NCBI GenBank assembly: GCA_016875595.1
Contig: VGPI01000022.1
Coordinates: 1-16,084, forward strand
Length of the DNA: 16,084 nucleotides
Direction of reading: 5' to 3'
Source: Candidatus Cloacimonadota bacterium
GTDB lineage: Bacteria > Cloacimonadota > Cloacimonadia > Cloacimonadales > Cloacimonadaceae
Part shown: one piece after another, positions 4,222 to 11,824 of the stretch
Layout of the letters: each line of letters starts with the position of its first letter
Position numbering within the stretch: position 1 is the stretch's first letter
Notes under the pieces: generated by a model
The model's input: only the letters and a program-made list of their open reading frames with translations
Told to the model about the DNA's origin: nothing
Database searches by the model: none
Program-made: the position numbers and the translations under genes

Positions 4222-6858
4222 TTATTCTTTGCCTTCGGGTTCCGGTTCGGTGGGCTCTTCGGGTGCCGGGGTCTCTTCCTCAGCATCGATCACCGGTTTG
4301 ATCTCTTCGATCGCTTCGGGTTCTTCGGGTGCCGGGGTCTCTTCCTCAGCATCGATCACCGGTTTGATCTCTTCCTCAGTGATGGGCTCCGCGGCAGGCA
4401 GTTCCAGAGTTTCGGGCTCGGCTTCCACCGGTGCTTCGGGGACTTCGGTCTCCATCACGGGAATGATCTCTGCTTCGGTAGGTTCTTCGGCAGGGACGGT
4501 TTCCTCAGCCACCACTTCGGGGCTGATCGGCTCGGTTGGATGCTCCAGGGGCTCTGCCGTAAGCGGCTGGAGCTCTGCTGTGGTCTCCGCCTCCGCTGCC
4601 AGTTTGGCTTCCTGTTCGGCTTGCTCGCGGGCGATGCGTTCTGCCTTTTCACGAGCGTCGCGCTCGGCTTTCTCCTTGGCGTCGCGTTCGGCTTTTTCAC
4701 GGGCGGCTTTCTCGCGGGCATCCTTTTCCACTTTCTTCTTTTGGATCTGGGTGATGCGGTCGCGCATGAATTGCTCGTGGATGGCGATGTATTCTTCCTG
4801 AAGGCGTGGATCGCGGGAGAAGAAGAAGGCTTTGACGGAAAGGATCAAACGGCGGTTTTCCATGTCCAGTTCGATCACTTTGAGGGGGAGTTCCTCTTCC
4901 ATGTGGAAGGCGTCTTCGGAGTGTTCCAGCTTGGGCAGGGCGAGGTGGGAAATGGGGACGAAGCCCTCCACGACGTCGTTTTCGATCGGGATATCGACCA
5001 GGACGCCTTTGGGGATGAGCTTGCTGATCTTGCCTTTGACTTCGGTATTGACGGGTATGACCTTATCCAGATTCTCCCAGGGATCGGGGGTCAATTGCTT
5101 GACGCCCAGGGCGATGCGATGCATGGCACGATCGATGGAGAGGACGACCACTTCCATCTCCTGGCTCTTGCGGAAGAACTCGCGGGGATGGTAGATACGC
5201 TTTGTCCAACTGATATCGGAGAGATGGATCAGTCCGTCGATCCCTTCCTCGATTTCGATGAAAGCGCCGAAATTGGTCAGGCTCTTGATCTTGCGGTTCA
5301 GCACCAAGCCGATAGGATAGCGGTCTTCGATAGTGAGCCAGGGGTTGGGATCCATCTGTTTCATCCCGAGGGAAATGCGGCGGTTGTCCTTGTTGATCTC
5401 GAGGACGATGGCATTGACGGTGTCGCCGCCCTTGAGAAACTTGCGGGCATCGGAGATCTTCTTTGTCCAGGACATTTCGGAGATGTGAACCAAGCCCTCA
5501 ACGCCGGGCTCGATCTCGATGAAAGCACCGAAGGACTTGATGCTGACGACCTTACCGGTGACGCGGGTGCCTTCGGGATACTTGATTTCTATATGTTCCC
5601 AAGGATGGGGAACCAATTGCCTGAGGCCGAGTGATATCTTTTGGGATTCGGGATCGAAGCCGATGACTTTGACCTTGATCTTGTCGCCGATATTGAGCAT
5701 CTCGGAGGGGTGTTCGATCTTGCCCCAGGACATATCGGTCAGATGGAGCAGACCGTCAATACCGCCGAGGTCGATAAAAGCGCCGTAGGTGGTGATGTTC
5801 TTGACTTCACCGTCCAGTTCGGCACCGATCTCGATCCGCTCCAGCAGCTCATGCTTTTTGGCGGCATATTCCGCTTCCATCACTTGCTTGCGGGAGAGGA
5901 TGATATTGCGATGTTCTTCCTCAATGCCGACCACTTTGAAGTTCATCTCTTTACCGATAAACTGGTCGAGGTTGGGGATGGGTTTGATCGACATCTGGGA
6001 GCCGGGCAAAAATGCCTCGATACCCATCAGATCGACGATCATCCCGCCTTTGACACGGCGACGAATGACGCCGGAGATGGGGTCTCCGCTTGCATAGCAC
6101 TCCTTGATCCGCTGGATATTGAGGATAAAGTCCGCCTTGCGTTTGGACAAGCTCAATTTTCCTTCGCCGTCTTCGGTCTGATTGATGAACACATTGATCT
6201 CGGTGTTCTTCTGCGGGATGCCGGTGTTGGCAAATTCAGCGATGGGGATGATGCCTTCGGATTTGAAGCCGATATCGACCATCACTTCTTTCTCGGTGAT
6301 GTCCACTACCTTGCCTTTGACGATTTGTCCCTTCTGGAAATTGGAGAAGGACTCCTCATACATGCTGAGCATGTCCTCACGGTGTTTCTCCTCGGGGGAC
6401 AGGGTGCGTTTTTTGGGCTTGGGTGCAGGTTTTTCGACCGGGGTTTCGGTGGCAACATCCACGGTAGTAGGTTCAGGCTCGATGACCGGCATGGGCTCAA
6501 TCGAGAGTTCCTCTTCGATTAGGGGTTCATCCACCGGAAGCTCTTCGAGGGCAGGCGGTTCCGGTTCGCTGACGGCTTCATCAGCTTCGGTAGTAGGTTC
6601 AGGCTCGATGACCGGCATGGGCTCAATCGAGAGTTCCTCTTCGATTAGGGGTTCATCCACCGGAAGCTCCTCTTCGGTCACGGGGGTCTCGATCAGATCG
6701 GTTTCCTCATCTTTGACCGGTTCTACGACAGGTTCAGTGGTGTCCGGCTCAACCACGGTGGTGGTTTCATCGGTGGGTGTGGACGTCGTTTCCTCACTGA
6801 CGGGTTTCTCTTGATCCGTCAATTCGTTTTTGACTTCGTTTTGGTCATGTGTTAACAT
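4222..6858 (-). CDS. rpsA: 30S ribosomal protein S1, long acidic tails
   Basis: 878 residues, against roughly 400-560 in most bacteria. Six S1 (OB-fold) RNA-binding domains are visible at about 176-241, 260-324, 345-414, 430-501, 517-588 and 605-675, with typical GAFIDLG..GL.H.S.MSW signatures in the middle ones. In front lies a ~150-residue acidic, Thr/Pro/Glu-rich extension; behind are a charged helical segment (about 700-755, repeats of AREKAERDAKEK type) and a ~120-residue acidic Pro/Glu tail. Both tails carry internal duplications. S1 binds mRNA on the small ribosomal subunit and helps initiation. AAGGAGG lies 4-5 bases before ATG 6858, inside the end of ispH; the two genes overlap by 7 bases in different frames. 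The six domains are certain; the role of the tails is unknown. Confidence 0.95.
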   Translation of the reverse strand: MLTHDQNEVKNELTDQEKPVSEETTSTPTDETTTVVEPDTTEPVVEPVKDEETDLIETPVTEEELPVDEPLIEEELSIEPMPVIEPEPTTEADEAVSEPEPPALEELPVDEPLIEEELSIEPMPVIEPEPTTVDVATETPVEKPAPKPKKRTLSPEEKHREDMLSMYEESFSNFQKGQIVKGKVVDITEKEVMVDIGFKSEGIIPIAEFANTGIPQKNTEINVFINQTEDGEGKLSLSKRKADFILNIQRIKECYASGDPISGVIRRRVKGGMIVDLMGIEAFLPGSQMSIKPIPNLDQFIGKEMNFKVVGIEEEHRNIILSRKQVMEAEYAAKKHELLERIEIGAELDGEVKNITTYGAFIDLGGIDGLLHLTDMSWGKIEHPSEMLNIGDKIKVKVIGFDPESQKISLGLRQLVPHPWEHIEIKYPEGTRVTGKVVSIKSFGAFIEIEPGVEGLVHISEMSWTKKISDARKFLKGGDTVNAIVLEINKDNRRISLGMKQMDPNPWLTIEDRYPIGLVLNRKIKSLTNFGAFIEIEEGIDGLIHLSDISWTKRIYHPREFFRKSQEMEVVVLSIDRAMHRIALGVKQLTPDPWENLDKVIPVNTEVKGKISKLIPKGVLVDIPIENDVVEGFVPISHLALPKLEHSEDAFHMEEELPLKVIELDMENRRLILSVKAFFFSRDPRLQEEYIAIHEQFMRDRITQIQKKKVEKDAREKAAREKAERDAKEKAERDAREKAERIAREQAEQEAKLAAEAETTAELQPLTAEPLEHPTEPISPEVVAEETVPAEEPTEAEIIPVMETEVPEAPVEAEPETLELPAAEPITEEEIKPVIDAEEETPAPEEPEAIEEIKPVIDAEEETPAPEEPTEPEPEGKE
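4256..4374. repeat. 53-bp duplication in rpsA C-terminal tail
   Basis: Positions 4256-4308 and 4322-4374 are identical over 53 bases and 66 bases apart (22 codons, in frame). They encode two copies of EEIKPVIDAEEETPAPEEP in the acidic S1 tail. The lack of any difference suggests recent slippage. Confidence 0.85.
6462..6669. repeat. 82-bp duplication in rpsA N-terminal tail
   Basis: Positions 6462-6543 and 6588-6669 are identical over 82 bases with a 126-base period (42 codons, in frame). They encode two copies of a Pro/Glu-rich block containing LPVDEPLIEEELSIEPMPVI. The exact identity at DNA level points to a recent tandem duplication in the N-terminal extension of S1. Confidence 0.88.
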
Positions 6859-7736
6859 GATTCCTCCTTAAAGATGGGAATGGCATTAATCTCGGTTACC
6901 CTGTCACCATTCCCGTTTATTTCCATGATCTTGTTGTAAACTATGATGATCTGATCGTCGGGTGTGGATGCGCCGGCGGTCAGACCGATGATCTGTCTAT
7001 TGTTCAGCAGATCCGCTGAGAGCTCAGTCGCAGTCTCGATCAGCACCGTTTGAGTGACAGCGGTGCAGATGTTGTAAAGCATTCTGGTATTGGAGCTGTT
7101 CCTGCCACCGATGACGATCATCAGATCGGCATGGCTGGCAAGTTTCCGGGTGGCATGCTGCCGTTCCGTAGTTGCCAGGCAGATGGTATTGAAGATCATA
7201 AGTTGCTGGCAATGGGGGACTAAACGTCCAACGAGAGCCAGGAAATCCGGCATTTGCATCGTGGTCTGGGACAGCAGGCAGAGCTTGTGCCAGGTCTTGC
7301 CGGCGGGATCGAAGTCGGGACTGACGACTTCCTTGTCGCCTTCGCAATAAGATAGCATACCGATCACCTCGGGATGGCCGGCATCACCCAAGATCATCAC
7401 CGGATAGCCGGATTCGCACATTTCCTTGACGATCTCATGCGTGCGCCGGACATAGGGGCAGGTGGCATCCACGATCTGATTGCCATTTTGCTCCAGGATC
7501 TGCCGTTCCATCTCCGATATCCCGTGCGACCTTACGATAACCGTCGATGAACGCATATCCCCGGCGTGGGATGCGATCTCGATCCCGTGATCCTTGAGGT
7601 CTTCCACCATCTGCGGATTATGGATCAGAGGTCCGAGGGAATACACCCTGTCCTGCTGAGCCACTTCCAGAGCCATCCTGATGGCTCGTTTGACGCCGAA
7701 GCAAAATCCGGAGTTCTGAGCCAGGAACACTTTCAT
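6852..7736 (-). CDS. ispH: 4-hydroxy-3-methylbut-2-enyl diphosphate reductase
   Basis: 294 residues, the normal size for IspH (LytB). This iron-sulfur enzyme makes IPP and DMAPP from HMBPP in the last step of the MEP isoprenoid pathway. The three cluster cysteines are present: C12 (SGFCFGVKRA), C93 (DATCPYV) and C186 (NTICLATTERQ). So are substrate-contact residues: H39 (LIHNPQ), H71 (RSHG), H121 and E123 (GHPEV), T158 (SQTT) and the GRNSSNT and TAGASTP loops. The start ATG 7736-7734 overlaps the cmk stop as ATGA, and its 3' end overlaps rpsA by 7 bases. In some Firmicutes and Fusobacteria IspH is fused to S1; here they remain separate but adjacent. All catalytic residues look intact. Confidence 0.96.
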   Translation of the reverse strand: MKVFLAQNSGFCFGVKRAIRMALEVAQQDRVYSLGPLIHNPQMVEDLKDHGIEIASHAGDMRSSTVIVRSHGISEMERQILEQNGNQIVDATCPYVRRTHEIVKEMCESGYPVMILGDAGHPEVIGMLSYCEGDKEVVSPDFDPAGKTWHKLCLLSQTTMQMPDFLALVGRLVPHCQQLMIFNTICLATTERQHATRKLASHADLMIVIGGRNSSNTRMLYNICTAVTQTVLIETATELSADLLNNRQIIGLTAGASTPDDQIIIVYNKIMEINGNGDRVTEINAIPIFKEESC

Positions 7737-8452
7737 CTGGCCTCGTCGCCGGACAGGTAACAGTCCTCAATACTTGCATCACTGCCAAAGTATTGACAGA
7801 TATGCCGCCACAATTCACACGTCTGATCGGCTATGGTGAGCTCGGTATTGTCGATGATGATAGCATCTTCAGCCGGTTTGAGGGGAGCGAGGGCACGGCT
7901 GGAATCGTTCTTATCGCGCTCTTTCATTTGGGAAAGGACTGCCTCGAAGCTGCTGTCCACACCCCGTGCCTGCAGTTCGAGCCATCGCCTTTGGGCACGG
8001 ACATTGACATCCGCATCCAAGTAAAACTTCAGTTCCGCACCAGGAAAGACGAAGGTACCGATATCCCTGCCATCGAGAACCACTCCCCCATCGCGACCCA
8101 TCTCGCGCTGCAGTTCCACCATCCGGTATCGCACCGGTGGCAAAGCGGAGATATCGGATGCCAGACGGGAGACCTGCTCGTCACGGATATGACCGGTCAC
8201 ATCCTCACCATTGAGCAGGAGGCGGTTTCCGGAAGGATCGAAGAGAAATCTGATATCGATGTTTTTGAGCAAATAGCTGATGTCGGCATCGTCATCCAAC
8301 GCCACCTTAGCCCGCAGAGCCGCCAGCGCACAAGCCCGATACATCGCACCTGTATCGATATAGAGATAGGACAGTTTGTGCGCTATCAATTTGGCTGTCG
8401 TGCTTTTACCCGAGGCAGCCGGACCGTCGATGGCGATGATGATTCTCTTCAT
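7733..8452 (-). CDS. cmk: Cytidylate kinase
   Basis: 239 residues from ATG 8452; an upstream extension of the frame to 8497 lacks family similarity. MKRIIIAIDGPAASGKSTTA holds the P-loop (GPAASGKST, residues 10-18). IDTGAMYRACALAAL is the next family signature, and DGRDIGTFVFPGAELKFYLDA is the CMP-binding/lid part. The enzyme phosphorylates CMP and dCMP with ATP in the cytoplasm. A GAAGGA box lies about 10 bases before the ATG. Its TGA overlaps the ispH ATG by the 4-base ATGA arrangement, so translation is probably coupled. The cmk-ispH-rpsA order is a recurrent bacterial neighbourhood. A loose TTGACT (minus, near 8496) could be part of a promoter, but no good -10 follows. Confidence 0.95.
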   Translation of the reverse strand: MKRIIIAIDGPAASGKSTTAKLIAHKLSYLYIDTGAMYRACALAALRAKVALDDDADISYLLKNIDIRFLFDPSGNRLLLNGEDVTGHIRDEQVSRLASDISALPPVRYRMVELQREMGRDGGVVLDGRDIGTFVFPGAELKFYLDADVNVRAQRRWLELQARGVDSSFEAVLSQMKERDKNDSSRALAPLKPAEDAIIIDNTELTIADQTCELWRHICQYFGSDASIEDCYLSGDEAR

Positions 8453-8537
8453 AATGCGATAATCCTTCAATTTAAGCCAGATTTTTAGGCAGCACAATCA
8501 AGTCAATACTTTTCTTAGAGCATACCGAGATAACAAG

Positions 8538-8577
8538 ATAGCCGGCAGGTGAAACAAGGTGTCCAGCCACCGGCTAT
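8538..8577 (-). terminator. Weak hairpin between CoADR and cmk genes
   Basis: ATAGCCGG (8577-8570 on the minus strand) pairs with CCGGCTAT (8545-8538) around a 24-base loop, 21 bases after the reductase stop. The following CTTGTTATCT is only mildly T-rich. It may be a partial terminator, leaving some read-through into cmk. Confidence 0.4.
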
Positions 8578-8597
8578 GCGATCAGAACGATCAGGGA

Positions 8598-11063
8598 TCA
8601 GATAAACAGATTCAGGTTTGATTGTTCCGCTTCTGCCAGGTAAGTGATGACACCGCCAATAGTAACGCCATCAATCAGGTCTTCCGCGGTTACACCCATT
8701 ACATCCATCGACATCTGGCAGGCGATCAATTCCACTCCGCTGTAAAGTGCCCGGGCGATCATCGCTTCCAGTGAATCCACGTTCTTATCCTGCATCCGTT
8801 TACGCATCAGTTTGGCACCAATGCCACCAAAATTGATCTTGGAGAGTCCGAGCCGTTTACTATGGCTGGGCATTATCAAACCAAACATCTGGCTCATAAG
8901 GTCCTTTTTTGAAGCCGGTTTCTTTGTACGCTTGATCACATTCAAACCCCAGAAAGTAAAGAACATCGTCACTTTCTTGCCGGTGGAGGCAGCGCCATGG
9001 GCAATGACGAATGATGCCAGCGCTCGATCCAGCTCATCACTGAAGACCACGATCGTCTTGTTGTGTCCCGCCACGGTCATTTGCGGGCTTTCGGCACCGC
9101 CTTTGCGGATGATGGCGGTGATCTTGCCTGCCGTTTCGTCCACTGAGATGAGTTGATTCCCCGTCATTTTGCACCAGGCAGGCACGTCTTTGAGGAAACC
9201 GGCGTCAGTACAGGTGATACGAATGATCTTACCCTCGCTCAGGCGGTCGAATTCTTGCTTCAGCCACAGGATCGGACCGAGGTATTGCAATCCGCAGGCA
9301 TCGATCTCGATCAATTCCTCATTGCCGTCCAGCTCTTGGAGCGGAGGCGTCTGATAGATATGATCATCCTTGCCGATCACGTCACCGGAAAAGATATCTT
9401 CGTTGCTTTGTTTGCCGGTGGCGTGGGAGTAAGTGATATAACCGCCGGATAGGTTAAAGACCTTGGAGAAACCATTCTGCATCAGGATTCGGGCTGCCAG
9501 GTAGGCACGCTGCCCGATACCGCAGAAGAGGATGACGGTCTTGTCCTTGGGAATCTCGGACAAACGGTTGCGCAGACCGTCCACCGGGATATTAACCGCC
9601 CCTTCGATACTGCCGAGAGCAAATTCATCCTCCATTCGAACGTCGATCAGAAGGGCTTTTTTCTTGTCCGTTGACATAATGTCATACCACTGAATGATTT
9701 TGACCAGACCGCGGATCACGTTCTCCGCCACCATTCCGGCGATATTAACCGGATCTTTGGCGGAGGAGAAAGGCGGGGCGTAGGCATGTTCGATTTCTTT
9801 GAGCTGGAAGACCGTTTCGCGGTGTTTCAGGATATGCGCCATCATATCGATGCGCTTGTCCACACCGTCAAAGCCGACGATCTGGGAGCCGAGCAGTCGA
9901 CCATCCTGCGGATCGAACAGGATCTTGATGGTCATGGGCAGGGCATCGGGATAATAACCGGCATGCGAGGAAGCGTGGATGATGGATGCCTGATAGTGGA
10001 TCTTATCCGCCTTGAGCGTCTTTTCTGAGACGCCGGTGGAGGCGACCGTGATGTCAAACACCTTGGCGATCGCCGTTCCGATTGCCCCCTCATATTTGTA
10101 CTTATTGCCAAAGTGGACATTATCCGCGGCAATGCGTCCCTGCTTGTTCGCCGGTCCTGCCAGATAGGCGATGGAGTCCTTGCCGGTAACGGGATGCGGA
10201 TAGCAGATAGCATCACCCACGGCATAGATATCAGGATCGGAGGTCTGGAGATATTCGTTGACGGCAATGCCGCGATGAACACCAAGCCTGAGTCCGGATT
10301 TTTCCGCCAGATGACTGTCCGGACGGACGCCGACGGACAGCACCACGAGGTCGGTGATGAGGTCTCTACCGCTATCTAAACGCACGTGCAGGCCGTCCGT
10401 GTCGCGTTGGAAAGCGGTGACCGAATCCTTCAGGTAAAACTCCACTTTCTTGGTCTTGAGATGCTGATGCACCTCCGCCGCCATCTCATAATCCAAAGGC
10501 GTCATCACTTGCTCCGCCATCTCCACAATAGTGACGAAGATGCCCAGCCGGTGAAGGTTTTCCGCCATTTCCAGACCGATGAAACCAGCTCCGACGATCA
10601 CGGCTCGACGGATGCGGTGATGGGTGATATATTCCTTGAGCCGGTCGGTATCCGGCACGTTGCGCAGGGTGAAGATCGCCTCGTCATCAACGCCAGGGAT
10701 CGGTGGACGCACCGGTTCCGCTCCCGGAGAGAGGATGAGTTTGTCATATGTCTCGCGGTATTCCTCGCCGGTGACCAGGTTTTTGACCACGACATGTTTG
10801 ATCGAAGGATCGATCGAGATCACCTCCGACTCCACCTGAACTTCCACATTCAGCCGGACTTTGAAGCTCTCCGGCGTCTGCACAAAAAGCCATTCCCGCT
10901 CTGCGATCTTACCGCCGATGTAGTAAGGCAAGCCACAATTGGCATAGGATATGTACTTGCCCCGTTCAAAAATGATGATCTCCGCCTTTTCGTCCAGACG
11001 TCTCAGGCGGGCAGCTGCACTGGCACCGCCGGCAACTCCGCCCACGATCACGTATTTCGCCAT
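8598..11063 (-). CDS. CoA-disulfide reductase, rhodanese-TusA-DsrE fusion
   Basis: 821 residues. Residues 1-450 are a single-cysteine FAD/NAD(P) disulfide reductase: GGVAGGASAAARLRR (8-22), the redox C43 in YANCGLPYYIG, NAD(P) motif GAGFIGLEMA (158-167), FAD motif YAVGDA (280-285) and the dimerisation domain. Residues ~455-550 are a rhodanese with C514 in FCGIGQRA. Residues ~583-655 are a TusA/SirA-like fold, but its usual GLQCPGP cysteine site reads GLQYLGP. Residues ~665-821 are a DsrE-like domain with C782. Related proteins reduce CoA disulfide, CoA persulfide or polysulfide with NAD(P)H; the added sulfur-carrier domains favour per/polysulfide handling. Start ATG 11063 is set by AAGGAG 8 bases upstream and a strong promoter behind it. 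The frame extends to 11090 without support. Confidence 0.92.
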   Translation of the reverse strand: MAKYVIVGGVAGGASAAARLRRLDEKAEIIIFERGKYISYANCGLPYYIGGKIAEREWLFVQTPESFKVRLNVEVQVESEVISIDPSIKHVVVKNLVTGEEYRETYDKLILSPGAEPVRPPIPGVDDEAIFTLRNVPDTDRLKEYITHHRIRRAVIVGAGFIGLEMAENLHRLGIFVTIVEMAEQVMTPLDYEMAAEVHQHLKTKKVEFYLKDSVTAFQRDTDGLHVRLDSGRDLITDLVVLSVGVRPDSHLAEKSGLRLGVHRGIAVNEYLQTSDPDIYAVGDAICYPHPVTGKDSIAYLAGPANKQGRIAADNVHFGNKYKYEGAIGTAIAKVFDITVASTGVSEKTLKADKIHYQASIIHASSHAGYYPDALPMTIKILFDPQDGRLLGSQIVGFDGVDKRIDMMAHILKHRETVFQLKEIEHAYAPPFSSAKDPVNIAGMVAENVIRGLVKIIQWYDIMSTDKKKALLIDVRMEDEFALGSIEGAVNIPVDGLRNRLSEIPKDKTVILFCGIGQRAYLAARILMQNGFSKVFNLSGGYITYSHATGKQSNEDIFSGDVIGKDDHIYQTPPLQELDGNEELIEIDACGLQYLGPILWLKQEFDRLSEGKIIRITCTDAGFLKDVPAWCKMTGNQLISVDETAGKITAIIRKGGAESPQMTVAGHNKTIVVFSDELDRALASFVIAHGAASTGKKVTMFFTFWGLNVIKRTKKPASKKDLMSQMFGLIMPSHSKRLGLSKINFGGIGAKLMRKRMQDKNVDSLEAMIARALYSGVELIACQMSMDVMGVTAEDLIDGVTIGGVITYLAEAEQSNLNLFI

Positions 11064-11099
11064 TGTGTATCTCCTTGGAACATTTTTCACCTATGGATT

Positions 11100-11127
11100 A
11101 TTATAGGTCGCAAACAGCAATTGTCAA
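11100..11127 (-). promoter_or_regulatory. Near-consensus sigma70 promoter
   Basis: On the minus strand, TTGACA (11127-11122) and TATAAT (11105-11100) are separated by 16 bases. Both hexamers match the consensus exactly. Transcription would start near 11093, giving a ~30-base leader with AAGGAG before ATG 11063. It should drive the CoA-disulfide reductase and possibly the genes beyond. Confidence 0.8.
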
Positions 11128-11171
11128 GTATCCGTTTCACGGGGATGAGCTGATAATTGCCGCTGCTGTGT

Positions 11172-11456
11172 TCATCCTTCCCGGGCAAGATTGCTCAGCC
11201 GGTTGCGGATATCGGCTTCAAACTCCTCATCACTGGCATCCGGATTACGCGTGTCATACCAAACCTGACAAGGCGCCTGTCCGCACGTGGCACAGTTCGG
11301 GAGCCCCTTGTTCTTCACGCACTCATAGATCGGACACCGCGTCCTGCCATAAAATTCCGCCCAGGAGACCTTTCCCTCCAGTTCATTGCAGCCGGCACAA
11401 TCCACGCCGTAAGCCCGGCAGTCCGTTGGGCAATTGACACCGCATTTTGCTATCAT
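11172..11456 (-). CDS. Cys-rich small protein, DUF3795-like
   Basis: 94 residues from ATG 11456, with AAGGAG 7 bases upstream; the frame opens further to 11522 but that part has no ribosome binding site or similarity. Ten cysteines: C5, C9, C13, C20, C23, C41, C46, C55, C58 and C63. The opening MIAKCGVNCPTDCRAY, the CAGC pair and the CPIYECVKNKGLPNCATC segment are typical of DUF3795 proteins, which probably bind zinc or an iron-sulfur cluster and have no assigned reaction. No signal peptide or membrane helix. It precedes the reductase on the same strand by 108 bases, but a full promoter lies in that gap, so the two need not share a transcript. The link to sulfur or redox chemistry is suggestive only. 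Confidence 0.8.
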   Translation of the reverse strand: MIAKCGVNCPTDCRAYGVDCAGCNELEGKVSWAEFYGRTRCPIYECVKNKGLPNCATCGQAPCQVWYDTRNPDASDEEFEADIRNRLSNLAREG

Positions 11457-11824
11457 TTCGTCACTCCTTGTCTGTATCACCATCGTGATCTCCACTTCTT
11501 GGGCTGGCACGGTGGATGTCAAGCTTCATCCACATATTCCACAACCCAATGAACGTCCCAAAGTCCCGCGGAGATGTATCCGCGGCATCACCGCTATTGG
11601 GCAGCCATACCGGAATCGACTGTTGTTTAATGGATTACCTCACCTTCGCCTCGAGTTCGCTTCGAGATCCCCTCGAGTACTCGAAGCCATCTCGAGGCAA
11701 AGGTGAGGTAAAAGCCAGTGAATCAATCAGGTAGAAACTGCTGCCGGGTACTGCCGGTTTTTTTACTATTGACGGCAAACCGGGGATAGATAACCTGCCC
11801 CCGAATGGACATGGAGAGATGAAC
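11457..11824. other. Intergenic region with hairpins
   Basis: Divergent gap between the DUF3795-like gene and cysS. It holds a perfect 7-bp hairpin (11566-11572 with 11579-11585, CCGCGGA type), the 77-bp inverted repeat listed separately, a T-run preceded by a CCGG hairpin (11744-11764), and a possible -35 TTGACG at 11769-11774 with only a poor -10 (TAACCT) 16 bases on. The open frames crossing it are formed by the repeats and are not genes. Confidence 0.6.
11635..11711. repeat. 77-bp inverted repeat with TCGA cores
   Basis: Outer arms 11635-11646 and 11700-11711 pair perfectly (TTACCTCACCTT). After one mismatch, 11648-11655 pairs with 11691-11698 (GCCTCGAG). After an internal loop, 11660-11666 pairs with 11680-11686 (CTTCGAG). 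That is 27 pairs in total, with CTCGAG again in the apical loop. It has no T-run on either strand, so it is not a standard intrinsic terminator. It may be a REP-type element or a protein-binding palindrome. Confidence 0.75.

Noticed and set aside
4215..4286. Longer PAP2 start at ATG 4286
   Set aside because: The extra 24 residues lie inside the rpsA tail, are basic low-complexity and have no ribosome binding site.
4540..5634. Long plus-strand ORF opposite rpsA (and others at 5641-6522, 6182-6814)
   Set aside because: They are antisense shadows of the S1 gene, whose six domains are unmistakable on the minus strand; their Asp/Gly- or Ser-rich content mirrors its codons.
8453..8497. Upstream start for cmk at 8497
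   Set aside because: The family begins at MKRIIIAIDGP; the ribosome binding site GAAGGA fits ATG 8452.
11457..11824. T-box or tRNA in the cysS leader
   Set aside because: No T-box core sequence, specifier loop or tRNA-like cloverleaf could be recognised by eye.
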